Origin: Levilactobacillus brevis ATCC 14869 = DSM 20054
GTDB lineage: Bacteria > Bacillota > Bacilli > Lactobacillales > Lactobacillaceae
Direction of reading: 5' to 3'
DNA length: 64,000 nt
Assembly: GCF_001433855.1 (NCBI RefSeq)
Contig: NZ_AZCP01000002.1
Coordinates: 372,001-436,000, forward strand
The notes beneath the pieces were generated by a model that was given only the letters and a program-made list of their open reading frames with translations, searched no databases and was not told the origin of the DNA. This document shows, in pieces, positions 50,147-59,774 of the stretch. Numbering within the stretch: the stretch's first letter is position 1; the number at the start of each line of letters is the position of its first letter. The translations under genes and the position numbers were made by a program.

Positions 50147-53100
50147 TTAATCCGCTGCATGATAACGAATCGTACTTTCCCCGTTGCCATTCGCAACCAC
50201 TTGTAGTTGATTGGCAACTTGGTCACGAAGTTCGCTCACATGACTGATAATGCCGATCATCCGGTGGCGTCCCTCAATCGTTTCTAATGATTCCAACGCT
50301 GTCATTAAAGCATCCTCATCTAAAGAACCAAAGCCCTCATCAATGAACAAGGCATCCACATCTACACTCCCTGTCGTTTGCTGGATGACTTCACCTAACG
50401 CCAAGGCTAATGCTAGGGACGCGATAAAACTTTCGCCCCCCGATAACGTATGCACGCTTCGCTGTTCGCCAACATGGTCATCATACACATTGATTTCCAA
50501 TCCAGAGCGTTTCTTAGACGCAGCAGGTGTTTCATCAATAACAAATTGATACCGGCCGTTAGTAAGTTGCTGGAATCGCTGATTACCAACGGTAAGAATT
50601 TGACGCAAATATGTCTGTAAAACATAGCGCTCTAATCCCAATTTGCTATTTGGTCCATCACCATTGACCACACCCGCTAATTCCGTCAGCTCTTGGGTTT
50701 GTTGAAGTGCCGCTGCTTGCTGGTCTAGTACCGCCCGTAATCGCTGCGTCGTTTGCTCATTTTGCTCTAATAAGTTTTTCAATTGGCGCTCTTGCTCCCG
50801 TAAGGTAGTGACCGCCTGGTTGGCTTCGATTAAAGCCGCCTGCGTTGCTTCACGATCTGGTTTGGCTTGCCCCTGAAGGCGTTTTGACAACGTTTCAATC
50901 AGAGTCGCCAGGCGGGCCTGTTGGGCCTGAAAGGTTTGTAATTGCTCTCGTTTAGCTGGCAAGGTCGCAACCTGAGGCAACCAATGGGCAACTTGTGCTT
51001 CCGTATCCGACGCTAACGGCGCGACCGGATGAGCAAGCTGTGCGGCCAAATCAGCTTGCGCCCTTGCCACCCGCTGATCACTTTGTATGACTTCCTTAGT
51101 TGCTGTCGCCAGTCGATCTTGGGCCACAAGAACAGTCTGTTGGGCAGTCTGGTGTTGCTGCTCTATGGCCGTCCACATTTGCTGATCCGCCGCCAATTGA
51201 TCCTGTAATTTCTGGACCCGCGCTAAATATTCTGTTCGAGTCGGCGCATCAGCTGGCAATCGTTGCTGTTCCGTGGTCAAAGTGGTGGCGAGTTTATCAA
51301 CCGTCGTGGTTTGTTGTTGCATGGTCTGTTGGGCTTGTGTCACCTTTTCCTGAAGTTCCACGGCCGCTTCAGTTAACTGCGTGATCTGTGTTTGTGCTTG
51401 TTTCAAAGCGGCTCGTTGCCCCTGATTGACTCGTTCAGCCTGTTGCTGCTCCTGGCAACGCTGCGTTAAAATCGCCGTCATTGCGGCCAGATCCATCGTA
51501 TCTGCCACTGATAGTTGGGTCCGTAACGCTTGCAACGCCGTTTGATGTTCCTGCTGGTTAGCGTTCAATTGTTGTTGCAACGTCGTCAACTGTGCGGCCA
51601 GTTGATCAGCCTGCTGCGTCGCGTGTGTCGCTTGATCCTGTGCCCGTTTGACATCATCCTCGGTGGCTGTCTCAGTCACCGTTGCCTGTGCTGGTTGCGG
51701 GTGGGTTGTTGATCCACATACTGGACACGGGGTTCCGGGGGTTAATTGCGCACTCAAGGTAACAATTTGATGCCGAAGGAAAACCTGGTATCGGGCTGCT
51801 GCCCGGTCATGTGCCGTTTGGGCGGCTGATTGGGCTGTCTGTAAACGTCCCGTTATTTGCGAAATTTGCTGAGTTAAGTCGGCCTGTTGCGCAACTTGTT
51901 GCTGTAAGGTTGCTGCTTGACTTTGAGCATCTGCTAAGTCATTTGCTTGTTGCAGTAGTTTCGTCTGCCGCGCATAGATCTCCGCTTGTTGGTCTAAAAT
52001 CGCCCGTTGCTGCGTTTGCGCTTGTTGATTCGTCGTCCAAGCCGTTTGCGCCTGCCGATAAGCGATCTGCCGTTTTTCGGCGATTTGTTGAGCCTGCTTG
52101 AGCTCCTGTTCTAAGGTGGCTACCCGCTGATAAATCGGCTCTAAGGCACGCCACTGGGCCAAGGTCTCCGTAGTTGCGGTTATCTTTGCTGATAAGGTTT
52201 GATGCTGCTCGACTGCCGCTTGAGCCTGCTTGAGTGCCGTCTGGGCAGCCATCAAGTCCTGCTGTGCTTGTTGCTGGTCAGCCTGTCGTTGCTGTTGGGC
52301 CCGTTGCGCCTGCTCGCGTTCTTGCCAAGCTGGTTGGCGGGTTTGAACCCACTCCAACGCGGTTATCGTCGTTTGCAAGTCATCCATGGCTGGTGCTTGC
52401 TGTGCGAGCTCGGTTACCTGCTGACGGTACTGCGTCAACTGTTGGCGATCTTTTAACAGGCTTTGCTCCTGTTCATCTTGGCGAACCAACCGATCTACGG
52501 TCGCCTGAGCCGTTGCCAACCGCCGTTCTAATTGTGCTTGTTGTTCTCGGGTTGTTGCCTGCTGGGCCGCCATTAAAGTCACTACCGGCTCTGGACGTTG
52601 CGCAGCGATTAGAGTCTGGGCAGCTTCTTCATTTTCAGAAGTCCACTGCAGGCTCGCCAATAATCGGGTAACTTCTGCTGCGGTGGTCTGACTGGTGGCT
52701 TGATCTTTCTTTAGTTGCTGCTTGAGTTGTTCCGTCCAGCGGGCAAAAATTTCAGTATTAAAGAGTTGTTCTAAAACCGCCGCTTTTTCTTCACTAGGTG
52801 CAATTAAGAATTGACGAAATTGGCCTTGAGGCAACAAAACTATCTGGGAGAATTGTTTGCCGTCCATCTGTAATAACTCTTGCAGATAGTCTCTGACTTG
52901 GTTGGTTTTTGTCAGTTGCGTGACTTCCCGATCATCAGCATAGACTGTCAGCGTCACTGCCGCCGCCACATCTGTTAACCCCTGACCACGTTTTTTGTTC
53001 AACGTCTGGGCGGGCTCACGAATAATCTCATATCGCCGATCACGATGGGTAAACGTAAAGGTGACACGGGTTCGATCCGCTGCGGTAGCAAAATCCGATC

Positions 53101-53296
53101 GCATAGCCGGAGCCTTGCGATCGGTACCTGAAGTCTGGTCAAACAAGGCATAACACATGCCATCGAAAATTGTGGTTTTTCCGCTCCCCGTTTTTCCGCT
53201 GATTAAGAACAGTGGCGTCGTCATAAATCGGGTGAAGTCGATTGTCGCATCCCGATACGGGCCAAAATATTCCAAATGTAAAGTTACTGGTGTCAT
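50147..53296 (-). CDS. sbcC: exonuclease SbcCD, subunit C
   Basis: The 1049-residue SMC-like ATPase has Walker A SGKTGSGKTTIFDGM near residue 36, about 700 residues of Gln/Ala-rich coiled coil split by the zinc-hook CPVCGSTTHP, the signature LSGGESFIASLALALALGE and Walker B DALFIDEGFGSLDED. With SbcD it cleaves hairpins and DNA ends. Its ATG overlaps the sbcD stop (ATGA). Third gene of the tag-sbcD-sbcC operon. Confidence 0.96.
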   Translation of the reverse strand: MTPVTLHLEYFGPYRDATIDFTRFMTTPLFLISGKTGSGKTTIFDGMCYALFDQTSGTDRKAPAMRSDFATAADRTRVTFTFTHRDRRYEIIREPAQTLNKKRGQGLTDVAAAVTLTVYADDREVTQLTKTNQVRDYLQELLQMDGKQFSQIVLLPQGQFRQFLIAPSEEKAAVLEQLFNTEIFARWTEQLKQQLKKDQATSQTTAAEVTRLLASLQWTSENEEAAQTLIAAQRPEPVVTLMAAQQATTREQQAQLERRLATAQATVDRLVRQDEQEQSLLKDRQQLTQYRQQVTELAQQAPAMDDLQTTITALEWVQTRQPAWQEREQAQRAQQQRQADQQQAQQDLMAAQTALKQAQAAVEQHQTLSAKITATTETLAQWRALEPIYQRVATLEQELKQAQQIAEKRQIAYRQAQTAWTTNQQAQTQQRAILDQQAEIYARQTKLLQQANDLADAQSQAATLQQQVAQQADLTQQISQITGRLQTAQSAAQTAHDRAAARYQVFLRHQIVTLSAQLTPGTPCPVCGSTTHPQPAQATVTETATEDDVKRAQDQATHATQQADQLAAQLTTLQQQLNANQQEHQTALQALRTQLSVADTMDLAAMTAILTQRCQEQQQAERVNQGQRAALKQAQTQITQLTEAAVELQEKVTQAQQTMQQQTTTVDKLATTLTTEQQRLPADAPTRTEYLARVQKLQDQLAADQQMWTAIEQQHQTAQQTVLVAQDRLATATKEVIQSDQRVARAQADLAAQLAHPVAPLASDTEAQVAHWLPQVATLPAKREQLQTFQAQQARLATLIETLSKRLQGQAKPDREATQAALIEANQAVTTLREQERQLKNLLEQNEQTTQRLRAVLDQQAAALQQTQELTELAGVVNGDGPNSKLGLERYVLQTYLRQILTVGNQRFQQLTNGRYQFVIDETPAASKKRSGLEINVYDDHVGEQRSVHTLSGGESFIASLALALALGEVIQQTTGSVDVDALFIDEGFGSLDEDALMTALESLETIEGRHRMIGIISHVSELRDQVANQLQVVANGNGESTIRYHAAD

Positions 53297-54426
53297 TGGG
53301 CATCCTCCTTTTGTGCGGCCTGCAGGGCCTCACGCGCCCACTTTTCCTGAGCAGTAGTCAATGGATGTTGGGTCACTTGTTCGAAGAAGGTGGTCATCAG
53401 GGCCAGCGGATCACGTTGAACTTGCTGGATATTTAAGTCAACTGGAGTGACCGTGAGTTGTTTCGTACGATTCAATTCAATAATTTTTGGAAAACGCGTT
53501 TTTAAGCGCTGCATCACGTTGGTAATCGGTGTCGTATCCGTTAAGGCAATCGCAATAAAATCATCACAGGATACGGGATAATGACGCTCTGGATCCATTA
53601 GATGAGCAAAACTATCGGTCAAAACAATGAGGTCATGCAGCGGTTTCAGCGGCTTAAACGTCACGGTCACCGGAGTGGTATCCGTATCAATGAGCCAGAC
53701 CCCCTTGGTGTCTTCGGCTTCACTCGTCGAAAATTTCAGCGGTGATCCACTATATTTCATCGTTGGTACTTGTTGCAACGCCTCTTTACGATGCAGATGC
53801 CCCAAAGCAACATAATCAAATGGGGCCAACAACTCAGTAGGAACCGCATTCAGGCCCCCAACCTGCACCAATGTTTCGGAATCACTGTGCTGACCACCAG
53901 CCGCGAAAAAATGCGCTACTAATACATGCTTTTTGTCCGGTGCAAATTTAGCTTGCATCGCTTTAACCAACCGTTCCATGGCCTGATTAACCGTTCGAAT
54001 CTGGTCATCTTCAAATAGTTGTCGTGCCTGAATCGGCTCAAAATAAGGCAATAGGAAAAATTGTGTATCCGCCAAAGTCACTGGCTTCAAAGCTTCTGCC
54101 AACCGTGTACGCATGAAGAAGTTCGTACTGGCAAACCATTCCTGCCCATACCCCAATCGTGTCGCTGAATCATGATTGCCACTGATCGCCAGTACTGGAA
54201 AGTGCTGCTGGCGATTCAAATCAACCAGCATCGTGTTCAGCGTACCAACTGCCGCTTCACTCGGCAATGCCCGATCATAGAGATCTCCGGCAATCACTAC
54301 CGCATCGACTTGTTCTTTTTCGGCAATTTTTTTAATCTGCTCATAGGCATCACGTTGTTCGTCTAATAACGAATATCCGTGCAGCTTCTTTCCAATATGC
54401 CAATCCGCTGTATGTAAAAATCGCAT
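53293..54426 (-). CDS. sbcD: exonuclease SbcCD, subunit D
   Basis: The 377-residue Mre11-like nuclease shows all metallophosphoesterase motifs: MRFLHTADWHIGKKLHG, VVIAGDLYDRALPS, LAISGNHDSATRL, VLVAHFFAAG and YVALGHLHRKE. It acts with SbcC on palindromic DNA ends. The Met at 54426 follows AGGAGGAAATGGC; earlier in-frame codons are untranslated. Confidence 0.96.
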   Translation of the reverse strand: MRFLHTADWHIGKKLHGYSLLDEQRDAYEQIKKIAEKEQVDAVVIAGDLYDRALPSEAAVGTLNTMLVDLNRQQHFPVLAISGNHDSATRLGYGQEWFASTNFFMRTRLAEALKPVTLADTQFFLLPYFEPIQARQLFEDDQIRTVNQAMERLVKAMQAKFAPDKKHVLVAHFFAAGGQHSDSETLVQVGGLNAVPTELLAPFDYVALGHLHRKEALQQVPTMKYSGSPLKFSTSEAEDTKGVWLIDTDTTPVTVTFKPLKPLHDLIVLTDSFAHLMDPERHYPVSCDDFIAIALTDTTPITNVMQRLKTRFPKIIELNRTKQLTVTPVDLNIQQVQRDPLALMTTFFEQVTQHPLTTAQEKWAREALQAAQKEDAQ

Positions 54427-54437
54427 GCCATTTCCTC

Positions 54438-54998
54438 CTATTGGTTCTCTGGTGCCCAATCACAAGTCAACAGGTGATCGTTGACCAGTCCTGCTGCTTG
54501 TAGAAACGAGTAAACTGTTGTTGGCCCCACAAACTTAAAGCCCCGTTTCTTCATTTCCCGGGAAATATGCCGCGCTAGATCCGTGGTAGCGGGAACCTGA
54601 TCCGCACTGGTTACTGCATGGCGAATGGGTTGATTCCCTACAAAGTCCCAAAGCCACGTACTAAATTGCCCCGGTGCCGGCCAATTGACAATTACCTGCG
54701 CATTATTAATCGTAGCCGCCAGTTTTAGCCGATTACGGATAATCTCTGGATCAGCTAACAAACGGGTTAGGTCGGCCGCTGACATGGCTGCCACTTGCGT
54801 CAAGTCAAAGTGGTAGAAATCCCGCTGAAACGCGGCCCGTTTATTCAAAACTGTCTGCCAACTCAGTCCCGCCTGATAGGTTTCCAAACACAATAATTCA
54901 AATAATTTTTGCTCATCATGCTCTGGTCGACACCACTCTGTATCATGATACAGTTGCATTGCCGGCGTCTGCGTTGCCCAATCACACCGTTTTACCAT
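54438..54998 (-). CDS. tag: DNA-3-methyladenine glycosylase I
   Basis: The 186-residue enzyme keeps the full Tag set: MVKRCDWA with the zinc Cys, LYHDTEWCRPEHDEQKLFEL with His, LCLETYQAGLSWQTVLNKR with the catalytic Glu, and VNDHLLTC with zinc His and Cys. It excises 3-methyladenine. It is first in the operon with sbcDC, linking base excision to DNA-end processing. It is an intact paralogue of the altered protein at 43593. Confidence 0.95.
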   Translation of the reverse strand: MVKRCDWATQTPAMQLYHDTEWCRPEHDEQKLFELLCLETYQAGLSWQTVLNKRAAFQRDFYHFDLTQVAAMSAADLTRLLADPEIIRNRLKLAATINNAQVIVNWPAPGQFSTWLWDFVGNQPIRHAVTSADQVPATTDLARHISREMKKRGFKFVGPTTVYSFLQAAGLVNDHLLTCDWAPENQ

Positions 54999-55147
54999 TG
55001 GGATTCCTCCTCTTTTTTAGCTAATTTCTACTATACCAGAATCTACCGTCTTGCCCAAACGAACGTTCTACTTACAATTATTCAGAAAGCGATACCATGA
55101 CTGGTCTAAACCACTATCGCCAATAAATATTTACAAGTCTGGATGAC

Positions 55148-55176
55148 TTGACCCTGCCGAACGAAAAGGCTATGCT
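55148..55176 (+). promoter_or_regulatory. promoter of the secreted metalloprotease gene
   Basis: TTGACC at 55148-55153 and TATGCT at 55171-55176 are 17 apart, 45 bases from the start. Confidence 0.7.
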
Positions 55177-55221
55177 ATTGTAAATATTAAATGTTTTGGG
55201 GATTTGAGGGAGGTTAACATT

Positions 55222-56148
55222 ATGCGGAAGCTACACCATTTAAAAGCGCAATCACTGATTGCTGCTGCAACAGTTACCTTATTGGCAACACCAGTGGTAA
55301 CCAGCATCACAACTGCACAAGCTGCTAGCGTCACACCATCTTCGGCACTACTGAAGAAATCTAACGGTTACTACCGAACGCATGCCCGCGCACTGGGGAA
55401 AAAGTATAAGCTCGCCTTTGACGCGCAAAGTGCTTTGAAAAAGAATGGTAAGGCTGTCGTTTACGTTAACACGAAAGATAAGACTTTGAAGCAAAGCGTC
55501 AAGCTAGCCATGGCTTACTGGAATAAAAAACTCGGTAAGACTGAATTCACGCAAGGTTCTAAGAAAAATCACACGTTGACGTTTGGCGTGTCCAAGGCTG
55601 CCGCTTCTAAGAGTGATCAAAGTGATGCTTGGTGGACGCCCATGACCAAGAAGCTAGATGTTCGTTGGTCCTACTACACTGCTGAGAAGCAAAATATTGG
55701 GATTTCTATGACCAATCAACTCAATAATGCTTTTTATAAGCAATATGCCGACACGATCGAAACTAAGGCTAAGGCCAACTTGGCAGCTAAGGGGATCACG
55801 ACATCTGACAAGGACTATCAAAGTCTTTTTAATCAAGAAGCCAGCAACGTTGAAACTAGTTTACCTGCTTACACCACGCTAAAGAAAGATGTCGGCTTAG
55901 TCAAATCAACTTTAGCCAACGAAGGACGTAAGTATGAATACGCTAGCACCATCGCCCATGAAATGGGTCATGTTATGGGGCTCAATCACTCGCCAAACAA
56001 GCAAGATCTCATGTATTTTGAAAGTGGCAATAACAACGTTTACAGTTATAAGAAGGTCAAAGCCGGATTATCTAAATACAATCCCATTACAACGACCGAT
56101 AAAAATCGCGCTAAGCTAGCGCTTAAGATTTATGTCGCTGCTCATTAA
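55222..56148 (+). CDS. secreted matrixin-like zinc metalloprotease
   Basis: A 308-residue protein with a signal peptide (LIAAATVTLLATPVVTSITT, cleavage near AQAAS). The catalytic domain carries the extended zinc motif HEMGHVMGLNH (HExxHxxGxxH) and a following Met-turn region QDLMYFES, as in M10-like metallopeptidases. AMAYWNKKLGKTEF earlier is also typical. The mature protein is Lys-rich, which suits wall association. The ATG at 55222 follows GGGAGG. Substrate unknown. Confidence 0.85.
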   Translation: MRKLHHLKAQSLIAAATVTLLATPVVTSITTAQAASVTPSSALLKKSNGYYRTHARALGKKYKLAFDAQSALKKNGKAVVYVNTKDKTLKQSVKLAMAYWNKKLGKTEFTQGSKKNHTLTFGVSKAAASKSDQSDAWWTPMTKKLDVRWSYYTAEKQNIGISMTNQLNNAFYKQYADTIETKAKANLAAKGITTSDKDYQSLFNQEASNVETSLPAYTTLKKDVGLVKSTLANEGRKYEYASTIAHEMGHVMGLNHSPNKQDLMYFESGNNNVYSYKKVKAGLSKYNPITTTDKNRAKLALKIYVAAH

Positions 56149-56292
56149 CTAAATCCGTTATGAATTGGCATCTGCTTGCGTAGGTGTCAATTTTTTATTT
56201 GCAATCGAACTGTAACTAAATGTAAATTGTCCGTAACCTCCCTGTCCCGCTTCCCGTGTACAATGAAACCAAAGACTGAGGAGGATATTTTC

Positions 56293-57243
56293 ATGAAAAT
56301 TACGTTACATAAAGTGGTTGCCGGATTAGCAGCTATGGCCGGTGTTATGGCAGTTGGTGTGGCATTGAACACAACCACAGCGAGCGCGGCTGGCACCAAA
56401 GTTGCCGATATCTCACAATATCAAGGCAATATTAATTGGTCCAAGGCATCTAAAGATTTGAAATACGCCATTATTCGCGTCCAACACGGGAGTAAAGGTG
56501 ATGCCGGATATATGGTTGATTCCAAACGAAATGTCAATGCCAATGGCGCCTATAAATATGGCGTGCCGTTCGGTCAGTACATGTTTGCCGAGTTCACTAG
56601 CGTCAAGGATGCCCAACAAGAAGCTAAAGACTTCTACAAACGGAGCAACGCCCACACGAAGTTCTTCGTACTTGATGAAGAAAAGCGTATGAGCTCAGCT
56701 AAGAGTAGTGAACAAACCTACATCAATGCTTGGTTGAAGACGATGCGTAGTCTGACCGACAAACCACTCATCATGTATGCCGGTGAATATTATGCCAATG
56801 CCCACAATTTGGATTTCTCTAAATTTGATGGTTCATGGATCGCCAAGTATAGCTCTACCAAGCCATCCGTTTCAGGAACGTCGATTGATCTTTGGCAATA
56901 CACCAGTTCAGGCTCTGTTTCCGGAATCAGCGGTAGTGTTGATTTGAACAAAACGTTAAATAGCAGCGCTGTTAAGAGTTGGTTTAACGGTACGGCAACT
57001 TCTTCAACAACCTCTACCAGTTACTACAAGAGTGTGAGTGGGGTAACTGGCGTCAAGGTTAAAAAGGCCATCTATGAATACAACTCAACACTGTTCACCA
57101 AGAACAAGCGGAGCACGAAACTCGCTGCTGGGAAGAAACTGGCAGTCACAGCAATCGCTAAGAACAGTAAAAATGCTTACCGGTTCCAATTAAGTAACGG
57201 TAAGTACATCACAGCTAATAAGGGTTACGTTTCAACTTACTAA
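56293..57243 (+). CDS. secreted GH25 muramidase (lysozyme) with C-terminal SH3-like domain
   Basis: The 316-residue protein has a signal peptide (AGLAAMAGVMAVGVALNTTT, cleavage near ASAA), then a GH25 domain: KVADISQYQGNINWSKA, YAIIRVQHGS, FVLDEEKRM with the catalytic acids and SIDLWQYTSSG. The last 80 residues form a surface-binding domain with KKAIYEYNSTLFTKN. It cuts between N-acetylmuramic acid and N-acetylglucosamine. AGGAGG lies 8 bases before the ATG. It is convergent with the GH8 gene. Confidence 0.92.
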   Translation: MKITLHKVVAGLAAMAGVMAVGVALNTTTASAAGTKVADISQYQGNINWSKASKDLKYAIIRVQHGSKGDAGYMVDSKRNVNANGAYKYGVPFGQYMFAEFTSVKDAQQEAKDFYKRSNAHTKFFVLDEEKRMSSAKSSEQTYINAWLKTMRSLTDKPLIMYAGEYYANAHNLDFSKFDGSWIAKYSSTKPSVSGTSIDLWQYTSSGSVSGISGSVDLNKTLNSSAVKSWFNGTATSSTTSTSYYKSVSGVTGVKVKKAIYEYNSTLFTKNKRSTKLAAGKKLAVTAIAKNSKNAYRFQLSNGKYITANKGYVSTY

Positions 57244-57254
57244 TCCATTGATTT

Positions 57255-57297
57255 AAAAAGGCAGCGCCACAGAGACTATCTGTGGCGTTGCTTTTTT
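57255..57297. terminator. bidirectional intrinsic terminator
   Basis: AAAAAGGCA-CGCCACAGA pairs with TCTGTGGCG-TGCTTTTTT, one mismatch. Confidence 0.88.
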
Positions 57298-57304
57298 CGT
57301 CTCA

Positions 57305-58429
57305 CTATTGCAACGCCGTTAATACTTGGATCGTTGCCGAGTAGTAATTCTTCTTTTCAATCAACTTCGGTAATTGTTTAGCCGTCTTCGTTTTCAAGGT
57401 CGTTTTTTTCAACGTCCGGGCTCCAAAGTTAACTGGCGCCGTAAAGGCCGTATTAACATACTGATTAACTGCTTTGCCGCCCAAAGTGTAGACCGCCGTC
57501 ACTTTCTTTTTCTTGTTAAAGAAGGTCAATTGCTTGGTCAATGCTCGCTTGGTCACAGCGTCTTTGCTCATCTTATACGTCTGAGCTAATCGCCAGGGCA
57601 CGCGACAAGCATTATACCCGTATTGATTATCGGTCCCCGATTCGATCGCATAGGGTTTAACCGCCTTAAGCTTAATACCACTCCCCGTTGCGTAGATGAA
57701 GTCTGGAAAAAGCCCGGTCTTATGACGCGCACTTAATTTCTTAACCGCGATTTGACTACGTTTTGCGACCGTCGTCCAACGTTTATCCTTCGTATACTTC
57801 GCAAAGGTTTTGAAGTACCCCATAAGCAAATCAGACGTCCGTAACTTGCTACGATCATACGAACTGGTTGCCCAATTGCCCATTGTTGGTAGCGCCGTTG
57901 TTGGATTAATTTCTTTAGCTTTAATTGCTGCCAGTAACTTCTTAGCGGCTTGCTTGTAATTAACCTGCTTGCTCCCCCACTTTTTGTCAGCCAAAATTAA
58001 GGCATAAGCAATATCTAAGTCACCGTCCGTAGCACTATTCTTTTCAGAACCCACACTTGTCATCTTGCCGGCCCGCTTCGTTTGCTTCCATTGCATTAAC
58101 GGCAGACCGCTTGAAATCCGGTGAGCACGATAGTACTTGTACAACTGATTAAACGTCGTCCGTGTATTGGCACCCTTTTTAGCTGCCAATACAGCTGCCA
58201 GCATCCCATAACCTTGACCTTCAGAAAATGCGGTGGTTGCTCCTTGCCCATTATTAGCCTTCACATATTTTTGTGATTTACCCGCAACATAGGCCTTTTT
58301 CCATTGATTATATGTGGTGACGGCCTGGCTAGCCTGTGCTTGACTAATATGTAAATTCGTTAGGCCCCATGCCAGCCCACTCACCAATACAATGAGGGTT
58401 AAACTCCCCCAGATGCCTTTTCTTTGCAT
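57305..58429 (-). CDS. secreted glycoside hydrolase family 8
   Basis: The 374-residue protein has a signal peptide or anchor (SLTLIVLVSGLAWGL, cleavage near QAQAS) and GH8 marks: acid Glu in TAFSEGQGYGMLA, base Asp in SATDGDLDIAYAL and QYGYNACRVPWRLA. GH8 includes cellulases, chitosanases, xylanases and the EPS-linked BcsZ type, so the substrate is open. It is Lys-rich. The start two codons downstream of the first ATG is preferred because AGGAG is then 9 bases away. Confidence 0.9.
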   Translation of the reverse strand: MQRKGIWGSLTLIVLVSGLAWGLTNLHISQAQASQAVTTYNQWKKAYVAGKSQKYVKANNGQGATTAFSEGQGYGMLAAVLAAKKGANTRTTFNQLYKYYRAHRISSGLPLMQWKQTKRAGKMTSVGSEKNSATDGDLDIAYALILADKKWGSKQVNYKQAAKKLLAAIKAKEINPTTALPTMGNWATSSYDRSKLRTSDLLMGYFKTFAKYTKDKRWTTVAKRSQIAVKKLSARHKTGLFPDFIYATGSGIKLKAVKPYAIESGTDNQYGYNACRVPWRLAQTYKMSKDAVTKRALTKQLTFFNKKKKVTAVYTLGGKAVNQYVNTAFTAPVNFGARTLKKTTLKTKTAKQLPKLIEKKNYYSATIQVLTALQ

Positions 58430-58529
58430 CTTCATCGACTCCTTCTTTTTCAGCTTTACTTAATAGATAGTATGCACCTCTTAATAAATCTTGTCGTTCA
58501 AATTAACCCACTGTGAATAAATTGACGAC

Positions 58530-58554
58530 AAAAAGGCTGCGATTTTCGCAGCCT
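58530..58554 (-). terminator. intrinsic terminator of the cupin-CMD operon
   Basis: GGCTGCGA and TCGCAGCC form a stem with T5 on the minus strand. Confidence 0.85.
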
Positions 58555-58563
58555 ACTCACAAT

Positions 58564-58884
58564 CTAATCATTAAAAATATCCTTAGCTAAATTGAATGCT
58601 GACCAAGCTTTCGGCCAACCAACATAAAAGGACAAGTGGGTAATCACTTCAGCAATTTCGTCCTTGGTGATCTCATTTTCCTTTCCAATTTTTAGATGCG
58701 CCGGTAATTGTTCGAAATTTCCCGCCGAGATCAACGCAGAAATCGTAATCAAACTCCGTTGGTGGGCCGGCAACTCACTTTCACGCGACCAAACTTGACC
58801 GAATAAAACATCATCATTAAGTTCCGCAAATTTTGGGGCAAAGTCGCCGAGATTATCGCGACCGGCCGTTTGTTTTTTAACCAT
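58564..58884 (-). CDS. carboxymuconolactone decarboxylase family protein
   Basis: The 106-residue protein has the CMD helical fold: QRSLITISALISAGNFEQLP, then ITHLSFYVGWPKAWSAFNLA. No CxxC is present, so it is not an AhpD-type peroxidase. CMD-like proteins next to a cupin are a common pair thought to handle small organic acids or lactones, but the reaction is unknown. Its ATG overlaps the cupin stop. Confidence 0.87.
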   Translation of the reverse strand: MVKKQTAGRDNLGDFAPKFAELNDDVLFGQVWSRESELPAHQRSLITISALISAGNFEQLPAHLKIGKENEITKDEIAEVITHLSFYVGWPKAWSAFNLAKDIFND

Positions 58885-59306
58885 TACTTTTCCTCCTCAT
58901 CCAAGGCAGCATATTCAGCATCGCTAACGGGTTCCAACCATTCAGGTGTCCCCGCAGTGATTGCAATATGGCTAAACCAGCTATCCTTGGTGGCACCGTG
59001 CCAATGCTTAACCCCATCCTTAGTGACAACAACATCACCGGGATGTAGCCGACGAGCTGGTTGACCAGCCTCTTGGTACCACCCTTCACCACCAGTGACC
59101 AATAGTAACTGAAAACCGTCATGATGAATGTGCCAGTTATTCCGACAACCAGGCTCAAAGGTTACGTTCCCCACGCCAACGCTAACATCTGGATCACTAA
59201 CTAGGCCCTGTAAGTAACTCTGTCCAACAAAGAAATCTTGATAAGCAACATTTTTATCCCCTACTGGAAAAATCACACCATTTTTAACTTGTTCATTTTT
59301 AGCCAT
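58884..59306 (-). CDS. cupin-domain protein
   Basis: The 140-residue single-cupin protein has the metal site NNWHIHHDGFQLLLVTGGEG and the second motif HPGDVVVTKDGVKHWHGATK. It resembles the cupin partners of CMD proteins. The Met at 59306 is preferred because AAAGG is then 9 bases away. It follows the MerR gene by five bases. Confidence 0.87.
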   Translation of the reverse strand: MAKNEQVKNGVIFPVGDKNVAYQDFFVGQSYLQGLVSDPDVSVGVGNVTFEPGCRNNWHIHHDGFQLLLVTGGEGWYQEAGQPARRLHPGDVVVTKDGVKHWHGATKDSWFSHIAITAGTPEWLEPVSDAEYAALDEEEK

Positions 59307-59311
59307 TAAAC

Positions 59312-59740
59312 TCATCCTTTCTCATCATTAAATCGTTGTAAATAATCGTGGAAGCTCTCTGAATCAGCAATTGTGTGGTCCACTTTACCGTCATACCAAT
59401 CAATTTTGTGCCCGAGAACCTGCAGATGCATTTGTAACTCGGCAATATCCGCCTCCGCATTATCCTTAACTTTCTGCAACATTTCTCGCCGTTCAGTAAT
59501 CGTGGTATCACCCATGGCACGCAACTTAACGTAACGTTTTAACTCATTCAATCGCATACCGGTGCCCTTCAAATGTAAAATGAAACCAACCCGCCGAATA
59601 TCTTCTTCTGTATAAAACCGTACGCCATTTTCATCACGCTGCGCAACGATTAGGCCTTGATCCTCGTAATAACGTAGTGTGTAGGTCGACAGTCCTACCA
59701 GCTTAGCAAAATCACCAATGCGGTATCGTTTCTCTGCCAC
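59312..59740 (-). CDS. MerR-family transcriptional regulator
   Basis: The 142-residue regulator begins RYRIGDFAKLVGLSTYTLRY with YEDQGLI, the MerR winged helix, then a dimer coiled coil (LRAMGDTTITERREMLQKVK). It has no Cys effector loop, so it is not a metal sensor. It leads the merR-cupin-CMD operon and its promoter has a 19-base spacer with a palindrome, classical for activation by this family. It starts with GTG after GGAGG. Confidence 0.93.
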   Translation of the reverse strand: MAEKRYRIGDFAKLVGLSTYTLRYYEDQGLIVAQRDENGVRFYTEEDIRRVGFILHLKGTGMRLNELKRYVKLRAMGDTTITERREMLQKVKDNAEADIAELQMHLQVLGHKIDWYDGKVDHTIADSESFHDYLQRFNDEKG

Positions 59741-59774
59741 TTAAGCCCACCTCCTTTACTTGCTTACATGTTCT

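Noticed and set aside
50250-53436. Many long + strand ORFs opposite sbcC and sbcD
   Set aside because: They are shadows of the Gln-rich coiled-coil gene; no ribosome sites or domains.
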